Below are positions 6,720 to 12,870 of a stretch of DNA of 14,233 nt, in pieces. Both the position numbers and the translations under genes were made by a program. Source of the stretch: Spirochaetaceae bacterium (GTDB taxonomy: Bacteria; Spirochaetota; Spirochaetia; Treponematales; Breznakiellaceae). The notes beneath the pieces are model-generated. The model did no database searches. It was given only the letters and a program-made list of their open reading frames with translations, and was not told where the DNA came from. Numbering within the stretch: position 1 is the stretch's first letter; each line of letters opens with the position of its first letter. The stretch is from assembly GCA_031257995.1 (NCBI GenBank), contig JAIRNN010000068.1, forward strand, positions 1 through 14,233. Reading direction: 5' to 3'.

Positions 6720-6778
6720 GCTGTTCCAAAACAGCATTTCAAACCCCGGCAGATTTTAAAATCCGCCGGGGTTTGAAA
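6720..6778 (-). terminator. tandem hairpins between the Gly/Arg-rich gene and mtnN
   Basis: The sequence 6737-6778 is a 42-nt palindrome. A perfect 14-bp outer arm (6737-6750 with 6765-6778) encloses the self-complementary GATTTTAAAATC (6752-6763), with one A/C mismatch. A second hairpin, GCTGTT-CCAA-AACAGC (6720-6735), follows. In the minus direction the large hairpin begins 14 nt after the upstream stop, where a terminator would lie, but without a classic T run. The flanks carry degenerate copies of the TGAGCCTGTTYCAAAAC motif (6716-6732, and inverted at about 6770-6783), so this is a two-armed member of that repeat family. Confidence 0.6.
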
Positions 6779-6791
6779 CAGTCCTTTTGCG

Positions 6792-7427
6792 TTACGTGTT
6801 TGAATGGTAATCGGCCACCAGTTTCCGCCAGGGGACCCGTTCTTCCCGCTGATCCCATTCGATGATCTTCTTGATGGTGAACTTCTTAGGTGAATCATGG
6901 TGAACAATGCCGAAACGCCCGCCGCCGATATAGGTAAGGCTGTCGCCCGCGCCCAGCGTTTCCCGCGCTTTCAGTTTGGCGGCGATACAGTCAAAATGAA
7001 ATACCCCGTCTCCCTCCCGGTCGCTGATCGCGCTTGCCAAGTCGGTGATCGGTTGGCCGCACAACGAACAGATGATCTGGGGGATCGGCTCGTCGGGCTT
7101 TTTTGCCGGTGTCCATTTCGGCCCGTCGTAGAACCCGATTCCCCGTCTATCACGGTACGAGATGGAGGCCGGTCTTTGACTTACCGGACCCTGTCTGCGG
7201 TTGTGCGCCGAGGATATTCTATTGTTCTCTCCCTCACCTTTCCTTGATTCGAAATAGCTGGAACGGCCATTTAGACCATTACGATCGTTTCGGTCGTTGC
7301 GGCCGCCGTTCTGGGAACCGTTGCGGTAATCGCCGCTTTCCCCCCGGGCAGAGGACTGGCCGCCTCTGTTGCGGTTTCTCCCGCCGCCCCTCGGCCTACC
7401 CCCTGCTCTCCCTCCATTGCCGTTCAT
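6792..7427 (-). CDS. Gly/Arg/Asn-rich protein with CxxC...HxxC motif
   Basis: I do not recognise the 211-aa protein. Residues 1-80 are low-complexity and dominated by Gly, Arg, Asn and Ser, with RGGG, RGG and NDRNDRN segments resembling RGG-box RNA-binding tails. A compact domain follows from about 90 to 211. It holds Cys120-x2-Cys123 and His144-x2-Cys147 (CSLCGQP ... HFDC), a likely one-zinc treble-clef or ribbon arrangement, then TYIGGGRFGIVHH and a basic segment KKFTIKKIIEW (181-191). Nucleic-acid binding is plausible but is inference. The start is ATG 7427 with GGAGGG 7 nt upstream. The first 32 bp overlap the end of the 65-aa gene, so it is the last member of a coupled set with HD-GYP, yraN and that gene. 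The repetitive N-terminus could be mis-sequenced, though the reading frame is intact. Confidence 0.7.
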   Translation of the reverse strand: MNGNGGRAGGRPRGGGRNRNRGGQSSARGESGDYRNGSQNGGRNDRNDRNGLNGRSSYFESRKGEGENNRISSAHNRRQGPVSQRPASISYRDRRGIGFYDGPKWTPAKKPDEPIPQIICSLCGQPITDLASAISDREGDGVFHFDCIAAKLKARETLGAGDSLTYIGGGRFGIVHHDSPKKFTIKKIIEWDQREERVPWRKLVADYHSNT

Positions 7428-7593
7428 CTTGCATCCCTCCCTGCGGAAGCCCCATGATTTCGTTGCTCACCACTTGAGCGATACGAAAGATGGCCCCATA
7501 TAGGTATTCCTCACTGTTTATTTTTTGCTTCAACTCTTCAATCCTTGCGGCATTTGAAGCTCTGTTCCGCTTCCTTTCTTTTAAGCCAATCAT
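7396..7593 (-). CDS. 65-aa protein with FlgM-like C-terminal helix motif
   Basis: A small, highly charged protein. Residues 17-46, especially ARIEELKQKINSEEY and RIAQVVSNEI, resemble the helical core of the anti-sigma-28 factor FlgM (pattern: RVeeLrqaIasGtY...kvAeaIl). The disordered N-terminus of normal FlgM (about 90-100 aa in total) is missing, so the match is suggestive only; a generic coiled-coil adaptor is the alternative. The start is ATG 7593 with GGAG 5 nt upstream. Its ATGA overlaps the TGA of yraN, and its own end overlaps the next gene by 32 bp, so expression is probably coupled to both. The real gene status is supported by this packing and by the ribosome site. Confidence 0.65.
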   Translation of the reverse strand: MIGLKERKRNRASNAARIEELKQKINSEEYLYGAIFRIAQVVSNEIMGLPQGGMQDERQWRESRG

Positions 7594-7943
7594 ACACTCT
7601 CCATAAACGCTGATGCAAGATGCCTCACACAGCCTGGCCCGATGAATATAACATCGAAGCGGACTTGGTTGTTACTATATTCTCGATGATTTTCAAGAAA
7701 AATCTTAGCGGTTTCTACAATCTTTTTTTGCTTTTTTTTGTTGACAGCGTATTCAAGGTTTTCAAGGCCGTACGTCGCCCACGATTTCACCTCGACAAAG
7801 ACCAGCGTTTCACCCTCTACCGCGATAATATCGACCTCCCCGGCCTCCGAGCGAAAATTACGCCCGATGATGCGATATCCGACTTCCTCAAGGAAACGCG
7901 CCGCCCGGTCTTCCCCGGCTTTTCCCTTCGCGCTGGTGGTCAC
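7590..7943 (-). CDS. yraN: YraN/UPF0102 family nuclease-like protein
   Basis: A 117-aa protein with the UPF0102 signature: KGKAGEDRAARFLEEVGYRIIGRNFR (6-31), GEVDIIA with Glu36/Asp38, and LVFVEVKSW with Glu51/Lys53. This gives the D-(x)n-ExK arrangement of the restriction-endonuclease-like fold. RFDVIFI (95-101) is the usual last strand. The family's role is unsettled; a Holliday-junction-resolvase-like activity is often suggested. It is commonly found near rplS and rnhB, as here in the same neighbourhood and orientation as the rpsP-rplS operon. The start is GTG 7943, overlapping the TGA of the HD-GYP gene (GTGA), and the ATGA overlap with the next gene shows a coupled operon. Length is normal for the family. 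Confidence 0.9.
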   Translation of the reverse strand: MTTSAKGKAGEDRAARFLEEVGYRIIGRNFRSEAGEVDIIAVEGETLVFVEVKSWATYGLENLEYAVNKKKQKKIVETAKIFLENHREYSNNQVRFDVIFIGPGCVRHLASAFMESV

Positions 7944-9136
7944 TCTTTTTGTTTCCGGATGGCACGAATAATATAGAGGGAGGGCTGGTTGAGCAGGTCC
8001 ACCGGCTTCTCGTTATTGGCGGGTGTTCCGTCTTTTTCTTTCGTGATGACGACCAGCGGGCGGAACGGCGCTTGCTGCCGCGACTCAATGACCCTTGCCA
8101 TTGTTCCGTTATTGAGCAAAACTTCCTGTCCGACCGGATATATACCCATGATCTTAACAAAAGCCGACAGAACCGCCGGATCGAAGCGGCGGGAATTATC
8201 TGAAAGCAAGTTCTTCACCGCCTCGTAGCCGGTCATAGAGTTCCGGTAAGGTTTTTCGTTGACCATCGCCTCAAAAGCGTCCGCTACCGAAATGATTTTC
8301 GCGCCGATATTGATCTGAGCGCCGTCAATCTGTTGTGTATACCCCGTGCCGTCCCATCGTTCGTGGTGCTGAAGCACAATGTTGCCTGAGACTTCATTGA
8401 ACCGCAGTTCCTGCCTGGCTATCTGGTACCCATATACGACGTGGGTCTGCATAAGCTCGCGCTCCAGATCGGACAGTTGTCCTTTCTTTTCCGCTACCGC
8501 CTTGGGTAGACGAAGCATCCCAATGTCGTGAAACAATGCGCCGAGCAACAACTCCTGATTGTACGCTTTGTTCGAGGACAACTCCTGAAAAACGAGGGTG
8601 GATAGAATCGCCGTCTGCACCGCGTTTTTCGCCAGAGGATACCCGGCAAGATTGCCGTTCAGCACAAAAGAGACGGCGAACATCGAACCATTTTGTATAA
8701 TACCGCTCAAGCCTTCCGAAATCGCGTTTATCTGCCGCCCGCGCCGGTTCACATTAAACTGCCTTCTTTCGATAAGAACGAATATTGCGTTTAATTGCTG
8801 GATAATGTTGGTGATTGCCGCATAGGTAGCCGCCTCCTGCTCTGGAGGCAACGTACCCCCCTCCCCTCCATTCCTTTCTCCCCTTTCCGACAGACCGCCT
8901 CGTGGCCCGGACATGTTTTGTCCATGCTCTTCGTTTCCTTTTGCCCGTTTAATGCCTGGTCCATCAATAATCTCTCCTTCAGTAAAGACTTCTGAAACAT
9001 TCCACCGTATAGCACGATCAATATCTTTTTGCTCAAGGGGAACGTTTGCAGCAATGAAAAGACTGTCCGCGTCCATATAGACAGGAACGGAGAAAACATA
9101 ACCGGCTTCAAGACTTTCAACAACAATTTTTTTCAT
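7940..9136 (-). CDS. HD-GYP domain protein, possibly c-di-GMP phosphodiesterase
   Basis: A 398-aa protein, apparently cytoplasmic, with no signal peptide or membrane helix. Residues 1-60 resemble the small N-terminal domain common before HD-GYP domains; about 62-98 is a Gly/Glu/Arg-rich linker; the HD-GYP domain is about 165-335. Seen: FHDIGM with His203/Asp204, a further His232 (MQTHVVYGY), HHERWDGTGY (257-266), and Asp286 in VADAF. Deviations: the position usually held by the first metal-binding His aligns with Asn (AKNAVQTAILS), the Lys of HDIGK is Met, and GYP is GYT. Catalysis is therefore uncertain. A 60-residue C-terminal tail has no recognised domain. The start is ATG 9136 with AAGGTG upstream; a GTG at 9145 is less likely. 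It heads the yraN cluster. Confidence 0.87.
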   Translation of the reverse strand: MKKIVVESLEAGYVFSVPVYMDADSLFIAANVPLEQKDIDRAIRWNVSEVFTEGEIIDGPGIKRAKGNEEHGQNMSGPRGGLSERGERNGGEGGTLPPEQEAATYAAITNIIQQLNAIFVLIERRQFNVNRRGRQINAISEGLSGIIQNGSMFAVSFVLNGNLAGYPLAKNAVQTAILSTLVFQELSSNKAYNQELLLGALFHDIGMLRLPKAVAEKKGQLSDLERELMQTHVVYGYQIARQELRFNEVSGNIVLQHHERWDGTGYTQQIDGAQINIGAKIISVADAFEAMVNEKPYRNSMTGYEAVKNLLSDNSRRFDPAVLSAFVKIMGIYPVGQEVLLNNGTMARVIESRQQAPFRPLVVITKEKDGTPANNEKPVDLLNQPSLYIIRAIRKQKE

Positions 9137-9179
9137 AACGTTCACCTTAAAAAGCAGAGGGTGATTATCTTTTTTATGT

Positions 9180-9366
9180 ATTTGTAGGACAGATGGGGGA
9201 CACCCCTCCTCGCTCCAGCCCTGCGGTCTTTCGCTACCTCCTCTCCAAAGGACGTAAGTCCCGGGCTCCGCCCCTAAAACCCCATCTTCCCCCTATGGGG
9301 AAATAGAAAATGACAAGAAACGAAACACAAGGTATTTCATTATCCATTTTCAATTATCCATTCCCC
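9180..9366. repeat. composite intergenic repeat block, copy 3
   Basis: In this leader of the HD-GYP gene, 9225-9243 is the inverted 17/19 match to 990-1008. CCCCAT (9281-9286)/ATGGGG (9296-9301) approximates a hairpin. The A/T-rich repeat 9336-9362 (ATTATCCATTTTCAATTATCC-like) is related to 931-945 and inversely to 5864-5890. The remaining part to 9459 contains no ORF or recognisable RNA. Confidence 0.45.
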
Positions 9367-9591
9367 CGGAAACATTTCACCTGTCATTTTGGGCGCCTCA
9401 CATGAAACACTGATGAGCTCTTAGACGAAAAAGCAGATCAACACCCTATTTTTTATACGAATTGAGCCTGTTCCAAAACCCCAAGCGAATCTTAGAACAA
9501 CCATATTTACAGCGAACCTTCAAGAAAATTTAACCGCAAAGGCACCCAATGCCGCGCCCGAAACAGGCGCAACTTGGGTTGTGCTAGGGGC

Positions 9592-9619
9592 GTTATACAA
9601 TTACACAACACGGCGCCAA
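9592..9619 (-). promoter_or_regulatory. candidate minus-strand promoter inside the 422-bp element
   Basis: TTGGCG (9614-9619), a 16-bp spacer and TATAAC (9592-9597) read toward the HD-GYP gene about 450 bp away. The match is moderate (4/6 and 5/6), and a hairpin overlaps its upstream edge at 9618-9640. Confidence 0.25.
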
Positions 9620-9640
9620 TAAAGGCCCCGCCTTTTTATT
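9618..9640 (+). terminator. terminator-like hairpin inside the 422-bp element
   Basis: AAAGGC (9621-9626) pairs with GCCTTT (9630-9635) across CCC, extended by AAT/ATT, and is followed by further T on the + strand. The minus-strand copy also has flanking A/T, so it could act in both directions. Confidence 0.35.
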
Positions 9641-9893
9641 CAAGCGTCAGCGCCGAGGTACTGAGGCGCGGAAGGTCTTTACCGGCAGCCGCGCCTTTTA
9701 TCGCTAATTAGTCTGTTTTGTCAGCCTTCACAGAAAGCCGCCTTCAAGACTGCTTGTAAAGCCAATCGGCTGTCAAATCAGCACGCCTCTATCCTTATTC
9801 GCCTTCGCGGTTAATTCCTTGCCTCTTTGTCAACTGACAGAACTGCCCCAAATACAAATGAGTTTTGGAACAGGCTCAATTAACAAACTTTTT

Positions 9894-9918
9894 AAAAGCG
9901 GCAATCAACCGTGCCGCT
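9894..9918 (-). terminator. intrinsic terminator of the rpsP-rplS operon
   Basis: On the minus strand AGCGGCA (9918-9912), an 8-nt loop and TGCCGCT (9903-9897) form a 7-bp GC-rich stem followed by TTT. It lies about 90 bp after the rplS stop and ends 12 bp before the boundary of the 422-bp element. The T run is short. Confidence 0.6.
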
Positions 9919-10005
9919 ACCTCTACGGGGGAATGGAAAATGGCAGGAACGAGACGAGCCGCCCCAATCCCCGCCATTATCCACTCCCGAAGGGAAAACC
10001 GCGCG

Positions 10006-10371
10006 TCAGTCTTCGGCAGAATCAACCTTCCCCAGAAGCTCTTTGACTTTGGATGCCTTCCCGACCCGGCCCCTGATATAGTAAAGTTTTGCGCGGCGCA
10101 CCTTGCCCCGGCGCGTTACCTCAACGTGGTCAATACGCGGCGAATGAAGCGGAAATATACGTTCTACCCCCACCCCATACGAATTTTTCCGCACCGTGAA
10201 GGTTTTCCGGACGCTGCCGCCTTTAATGGCGATCACCAGACCCTCGTAAATCTGGATGCGCTCGTTCTTACCCTCGACAATCTTGAAGTGTACCTTCACC
10301 GTATCCCCGACCTTAAATTTGCCGGGTTTTTCTTTGAGTTGAGCCGCCTCAAGCGTTCTTATCTCGTTCAT
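10006..10371 (-). CDS. rplS: 50S ribosomal protein L19
   Basis: A 121-aa protein of standard length for bL19, a component of the large subunit at the interface with the small subunit. It carries the family's core: FKVGDTVKVHFKIVEGKNERIQ, then YEGLVIAIKGGSVRKTFTVRKNSYGVGVERIFPLHSPRIDHVEV and the basic RRGKVRRAKLYYIRGRVGKASKVKE. ATG 10371 is preceded by AGAGG. The first 23 bp lie within the 3' end of trmD, so translation is likely coupled. It is last in the rpsP operon and is followed by a hairpin terminator. Confidence 0.97.
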   Translation of the reverse strand: MNEIRTLEAAQLKEKPGKFKVGDTVKVHFKIVEGKNERIQIYEGLVIAIKGGSVRKTFTVRKNSYGVGVERIFPLHSPRIDHVEVTRRGKVRRAKLYYIRGRVGKASKVKELLGKVDSAED

Positions 10372-11188
10372 GTTGAACCTCTCTTACAACCTCGATTATC
10401 TCTTTAATCTCTTGACGCGCGGCATCATTGCCGCCCGCCGTCCCGTCTGCCGCAAGCGGAATGTCCGCCAGAATCTTTGCCAGCAGTTCGGGACGAACTT
10501 TCATCGTTTTTTCGACTCGCTTCTCCCGCCGCCACTTACGGATCTGCTCGTGGTGGCCGGAAAGAAGAACCTCAGGTACCACAAGTTTACCATACTCAGG
10601 CGGTCTTGTCCACTGGGGATATTCCAGCAAGCCGCCCGAAAAACTCTCCTCGTCAAGCGATTCCCCGGAGATCACCCCGTCGATGAGCCGGTATACGGCA
10701 TCGATGACCGCAAGCGCGGCGACTTCCCCCGACGAAAGCACGTAATCCCCCACGGAAATCTCCCGGTCAACGTAGAGGTCAAGCACACGCTGGTCCACGC
10801 CCTCGTAACGGCCGCACAACAGCACCAGTTCCTTTTCCCCGGCAAACTCCTCCGCCGTCCTCTGGTCAAAAAGTTCTCCCGATGGCGAAAGATAGATAAC
10901 GAGCCGTTCCCGGCTCTGCCGCCCCCCGGCAACAACGCCGTCAATTACCTCACGTCGGGACACCCCGACAGCCTCAAACGCCCGGCCAACCGGTTCGCAG
11001 AGCATCAACATTCCGGGGCCGCCGCCGTAGGGCGCGTCATCACAACTGCGGTGTTTGTCCGTTGCATAATCCCGAATCTGCACCGCCTGATACTCGACAA
11101 TGCCGCGTTCAACCGCCTTGGCCATGATGGACGAGGCGAAATAGGCATCCGTTATCTCCGGAAAAAGCGTCAGTACAGTAAACTTCAT
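10349..11188 (-). CDS. trmD: tRNA (guanine37-N1)-methyltransferase
   Basis: A 279-aa SPOUT methyltransferase that uses S-adenosylmethionine to make m1G37 in tRNAs and so prevents +1 frameshifting. Motifs: MKFTVLTLFPE at the start, DAPYGGGPGM (51-60), LLCGRYEGVDQR (123-134) and SVGDYVLSSGE (145-155) of the trefoil knot, VIDAVYR (161-167), then LEYPQWTRPPEYG and LLSGHHEQIRKWRR (208-221) of the tRNA-binding C-terminal domain. After about residue 245 a 30-residue tail, rich in Ala/Gly and then Glu/Lys, makes it longer than the usual 240-255. The tail encodes the rplS ribosome site and start region (23-bp overlap). ATG 11188 follows rimM after 36 bp. Confidence 0.97.
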   Translation of the reverse strand: MKFTVLTLFPEITDAYFASSIMAKAVERGIVEYQAVQIRDYATDKHRSCDDAPYGGGPGMLMLCEPVGRAFEAVGVSRREVIDGVVAGGRQSRERLVIYLSPSGELFDQRTAEEFAGEKELVLLCGRYEGVDQRVLDLYVDREISVGDYVLSSGEVAALAVIDAVYRLIDGVISGESLDEESFSGGLLEYPQWTRPPEYGKLVVPEVLLSGHHEQIRKWRREKRVEKTMKVRPELLAKILADIPLAADGTAGGNDAARQEIKEIIEVVREVQHERDKNA

Positions 11189-11224
11189 TTAAACAATCAT
11201 GCGACTAATCAATAAATCGGCCAA

Positions 11225-11800
11225 TCAATCAAGCACCCACGGGGCGCACAGAACGATAGTCCCTTTTTCCAGCGAAACCTCGCCGATAAACGCATCCCGA
11301 AACGGAACGAGCCGCGCGCCGCCCTTCACATTTGAGGCCGTCTCGTTTGCGTTCACTTCAAGCAACACCCCGCCGCCCCCTTCAAAGACCCCGGTAACAA
11401 CGCCGAATACCGTCCCCGCCTCCACGCCGGGCGTTTTTCCGTCCGCCACAAGGCGCAACCCTTTTAGATCTTCGATGTAGTACTCGCCTTCATCTAAGGG
11501 CGCGGCATCTTCGCGGCTAACCACGATCTCCGAACCAGTCAACGCCTTTGCCTTTTCAGGCCCGTCAACACCCTCAAAGAGGATGATCCCGCCACCGGAA
11601 CGCTCGTTGCCGTGTTTTCGGGGTCGCACGTCCGGCCTTATCTCCACGACACGGAACACGTTTTCCCCCCCATTCTTGCGGAGCGTCATCGATTCAAGCC
11701 GTTCAAGATGGGCCGTCTCGCCCGAAAAAGAGCGAAATTTGACAAAACCCTCCAGTCCGAAGGGCTGTCCCAGCATCCCGGCGATAAACCGCTCAATCAA
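11225..11800 (-). CDS. rimM: ribosome maturation factor RimM
   Basis: A 191-aa protein with the N-terminal RimM barrel (IERFIAGMLGQPFGLEGFVKFRSF, 2-25; family pattern GkI.g.hGlkGevkv) and a C-terminal PRC barrel (YYIEDLKGLRLV, 107-118, to ARLVPFRDAFIGEVSLEKGTI). RimM assists maturation of the 30S head by binding S19. It is slightly longer than typical because of a loop around residues 55-72. The start is TTG 11800: ATG at 11776 would remove the first barrel strand. The TTG overlaps the end of khpA by 8 bp and has no clear Shine-Dalgarno, so coupled initiation is likely. This gene order (rpsP, KH, rimM, trmD, rplS) is conserved widely. Confidence 0.93.
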   Translation of the reverse strand: MIERFIAGMLGQPFGLEGFVKFRSFSGETAHLERLESMTLRKNGGENVFRVVEIRPDVRPRKHGNERSGGGIILFEGVDGPEKAKALTGSEIVVSREDAAPLDEGEYYIEDLKGLRLVADGKTPGVEAGTVFGVVTGVFEGGGGVLLEVNANETASNVKGGARLVPFRDAFIGEVSLEKGTIVLCAPWVLD

Positions 11801-12026
11801 GGATTTCGAGTACGGCCCGCTTTCCGTCTTTCACGGTCGCCGCAAGCAGTATTGTTCTGATAGCCTTCGCGATACGCCCGTGCTTGCCAATCACCTTTCC
11901 AATGTCTCCCGGCGCGACACGAAGCTCCAGTATCGTCGATTGCTCACCCTCAATCACATTGACTTCCACGCCCGCCGGATCATCAACCAAAGACTTGACT
12001 ATGTATTCAACGAGATCTTTTTCCAT
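11793..12026 (-). CDS. khpA: KH-domain RNA-binding protein (KhpA/YlqC type)
   Basis: A 77-aa single type II KH domain. The GxxG loop is in GDIGKVIGKHGRIAKAIR (40-57), with Gly47-Lys-His-Gly50. The protein begins MEKDLVEYIVKSLVDDP and ends in an ILLAATV strand-helix with the C-terminal AVLEILD, matching the small KH proteins always found between rpsP and rimM. It binds RNA and in other bacteria partners KhpB in sRNA-mediated control and cell division; whether KhpB exists here is not visible. ATG 12026 has AGGA upstream, 33 bp after rpsP; its stop overlaps rimM. Confidence 0.93.
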   Translation of the reverse strand: MEKDLVEYIVKSLVDDPAGVEVNVIEGEQSTILELRVAPGDIGKVIGKHGRIAKAIRTILLAATVKDGKRAVLEILD

Positions 12027-12059
12027 TTGTTTTTCCTACATTTTCTGTTTGGCGCAAAG

Positions 12060-12311
12060 CTATTTGAAATAAAACGCTTTGCGGTTAAGCAGCTTCCGCA
12101 CCGTATCCGACGCGGTAGCCCCTTTCGAGATCCAATCCCTCACCTTTTCGGCATCAAACCGCACCTGCTGATTCTCCGTTTCAATCGGATGATACACACC
12201 AACTTCGTCAAGCGTTCTGCCGTCGCGGGCGAATGCCCGGTCAATGACGACGATGCGGTAAAACGGCCGCTTCTTCGTCCCCAATTTTTTCAGCCTTATT
12301 CTGGCACTCAT
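12060..12311 (-). CDS. rpsP: 30S ribosomal protein S16
   Basis: An 83-aa protein with the bS16 core MSARIRLKKLGTKKRPFYRIV at the start, VVIDRAFARDGRTLDEVGVYHPI in the middle, and VRDWISKGATASDTVRKLL near the end; the length is normal. I chose ATG 12311 over an upstream in-frame start at 12368 because GAGGAG lies before it and S16 begins at this point. It is the first gene of the five-gene ribosome/tRNA operon. A leader of more than 200 nt rich in hairpins precedes it. Confidence 0.96.
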   Translation of the reverse strand: MSARIRLKKLGTKKRPFYRIVVIDRAFARDGRTLDEVGVYHPIETENQQVRFDAEKVRDWISKGATASDTVRKLLNRKAFYFK

Positions 12312-12380
12312 GTTAACTCCTCTCTCACAATCTTGTTGACAACCTCTTTCCACCTGCCGTGGAGACACTAGATTTGTTTA

Positions 12381-12487
12381 ACAACCCGGTTGGTTGTCTC
12401 ACAAGTCTTGCGGTTTTTCAGGCTAAAGCCTTACAAAACCGCATTTCTTAGCGGAAGTTGTTTAGAAACTTGAGGTTTCTAAACAAC
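12381..12487 (-). promoter_or_regulatory. hairpin-rich region between rpsU and rpsP
   Basis: In this 274-bp gap three hairpins follow one another. ACAACC-CGGTT-GGTTGT is at 12381-12397. A two-part stem at 12410-12442 consists of GCGGTTTT/AAAACCGC enclosing AGGCT/AGCCT. A perfect 13-bp stem GTTGTTTAGAAAC/GTTTCTAAACAAC lies at 12457-12487 with loop TTGAG. They could be repeats, part of the rpsU termination region, or an rpsP leader that responds to a ribosomal protein. I found no convincing rpsP promoter. Confidence 0.45.
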
Positions 12488-12543
12488 TCTACCTATAGGC
12501 GGCGCACTCCTCTATGACAGTCCGTTCCCTTTCGGGGGACAGA

Positions 12544-12576
12544 AAACGCCGTGTGCTTGGAAAAAACTCGGCGTTT
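12544..12576 (-). terminator. rpsU terminator hairpin
   Basis: AAACGCCG (12544-12551) and CGGCGTTT (12569-12576) form a perfect 8-bp stem over a 17-nt loop, about 10 bp after the rpsU stop. In the minus direction the stem ends in TTTT. The long loop is unusual, but position and T run fit termination. Confidence 0.6.
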
Positions 12577-12585
12577 CCCAAACCC

Positions 12586-12789
12586 TCAGTAGTCGGACCG
12601 CCCTCGATGCGTCCTTCTCATCAGCTTGCGGCGCATCGACTTCTTCTTTCTGTTGAGAATAGTTGAAGGTTTTTCAAAATACTCGCGCTTTTTATACTCG
12701 CGGATAATGCCTTCCCTCTCAACTATTCGCTTGAACCGTTTAATCGCCTTTTCAAGCGGTTCCGAATCGTCTACGATAATATGTGCCAT
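12586..12789 (-). CDS. rpsU: 30S ribosomal protein S21
   Basis: A 67-aa bS21 that helps initiation by binding near the 3' end of 16S rRNA. It is recognised by SEPLEKAIKRFKRIVEREGIIREYKKREYFEKPS, followed by the strongly basic RKKKSMRRKLMRR tail. The start is ATG 12789, with a near-perfect anti-Shine-Dalgarno match AAAGGAGGT 6-7 nt upstream. It is transcribed alone, with a hairpin terminator after the stop. A strong hairpin (12836-12870) separates it from the M23 gene upstream. Confidence 0.96.
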   Translation of the reverse strand: MAHIIVDDSEPLEKAIKRFKRIVEREGIIREYKKREYFEKPSTILNRKKKSMRRKLMRRTHRGRSDY

Positions 12790-12835
12790 ATACTCACCTC
12801 CTTTGGGGAGCCCTTAGAATTCGTTACCAGATACA

Positions 12836-12870
12836 AGTTGTGAGTTACAAGAAACTTGTAACTCACAACT
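12836..12870 (-). terminator. 16-bp perfect stem-loop overlapping the M23 stop codon
   Basis: Arms 12836-12851 and 12855-12870 pair perfectly around a 3-nt loop. In the minus direction it begins within the TAG stop (12869-12871) of the peptidase gene. No T run follows, so it may work as a transcript-end stabiliser, a factor-dependent terminator or an rpsU leader structure rather than as a classic intrinsic terminator. Confidence 0.5.

Larger units (their letters stand above)
9460..9881. mobile_element. 422-bp ORF-free element with perfect 20-bp inverted ends
   Basis: The left end 9460-9479 (AATTGAGCCTGTTCCAAAAC) is the exact reverse complement of 9862-9881. A nested pair, 14 nt near 9531-9544 and 9802-9815 (TTAACCGC-AAGGC), is inverted at 13 of 14 positions. 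The interior encodes no plausible protein but is rich in short hairpins: AATAAAGGC/GCCTTTTTATT (9618-9640), GGCGCGG/CCGCGCC (about 9665-9697), and AGCC-AATC-GGCT (9760-9771). This is the architecture of a MITE, a non-autonomous element mobilised in trans. No target-site duplication is evident beside the ends, so an alternative is two independently placed copies of the dispersed motif flanking ordinary DNA. It lies between rplS and the HD-GYP gene. Confidence 0.5.

Noticed and set aside
9146..9460. c-di-GMP riboswitch before the HD-GYP gene
   Set aside because: I looked for the conserved GEMM-type core and tetraloop receptor and saw neither; the stretch consists of dispersed repeat pieces.
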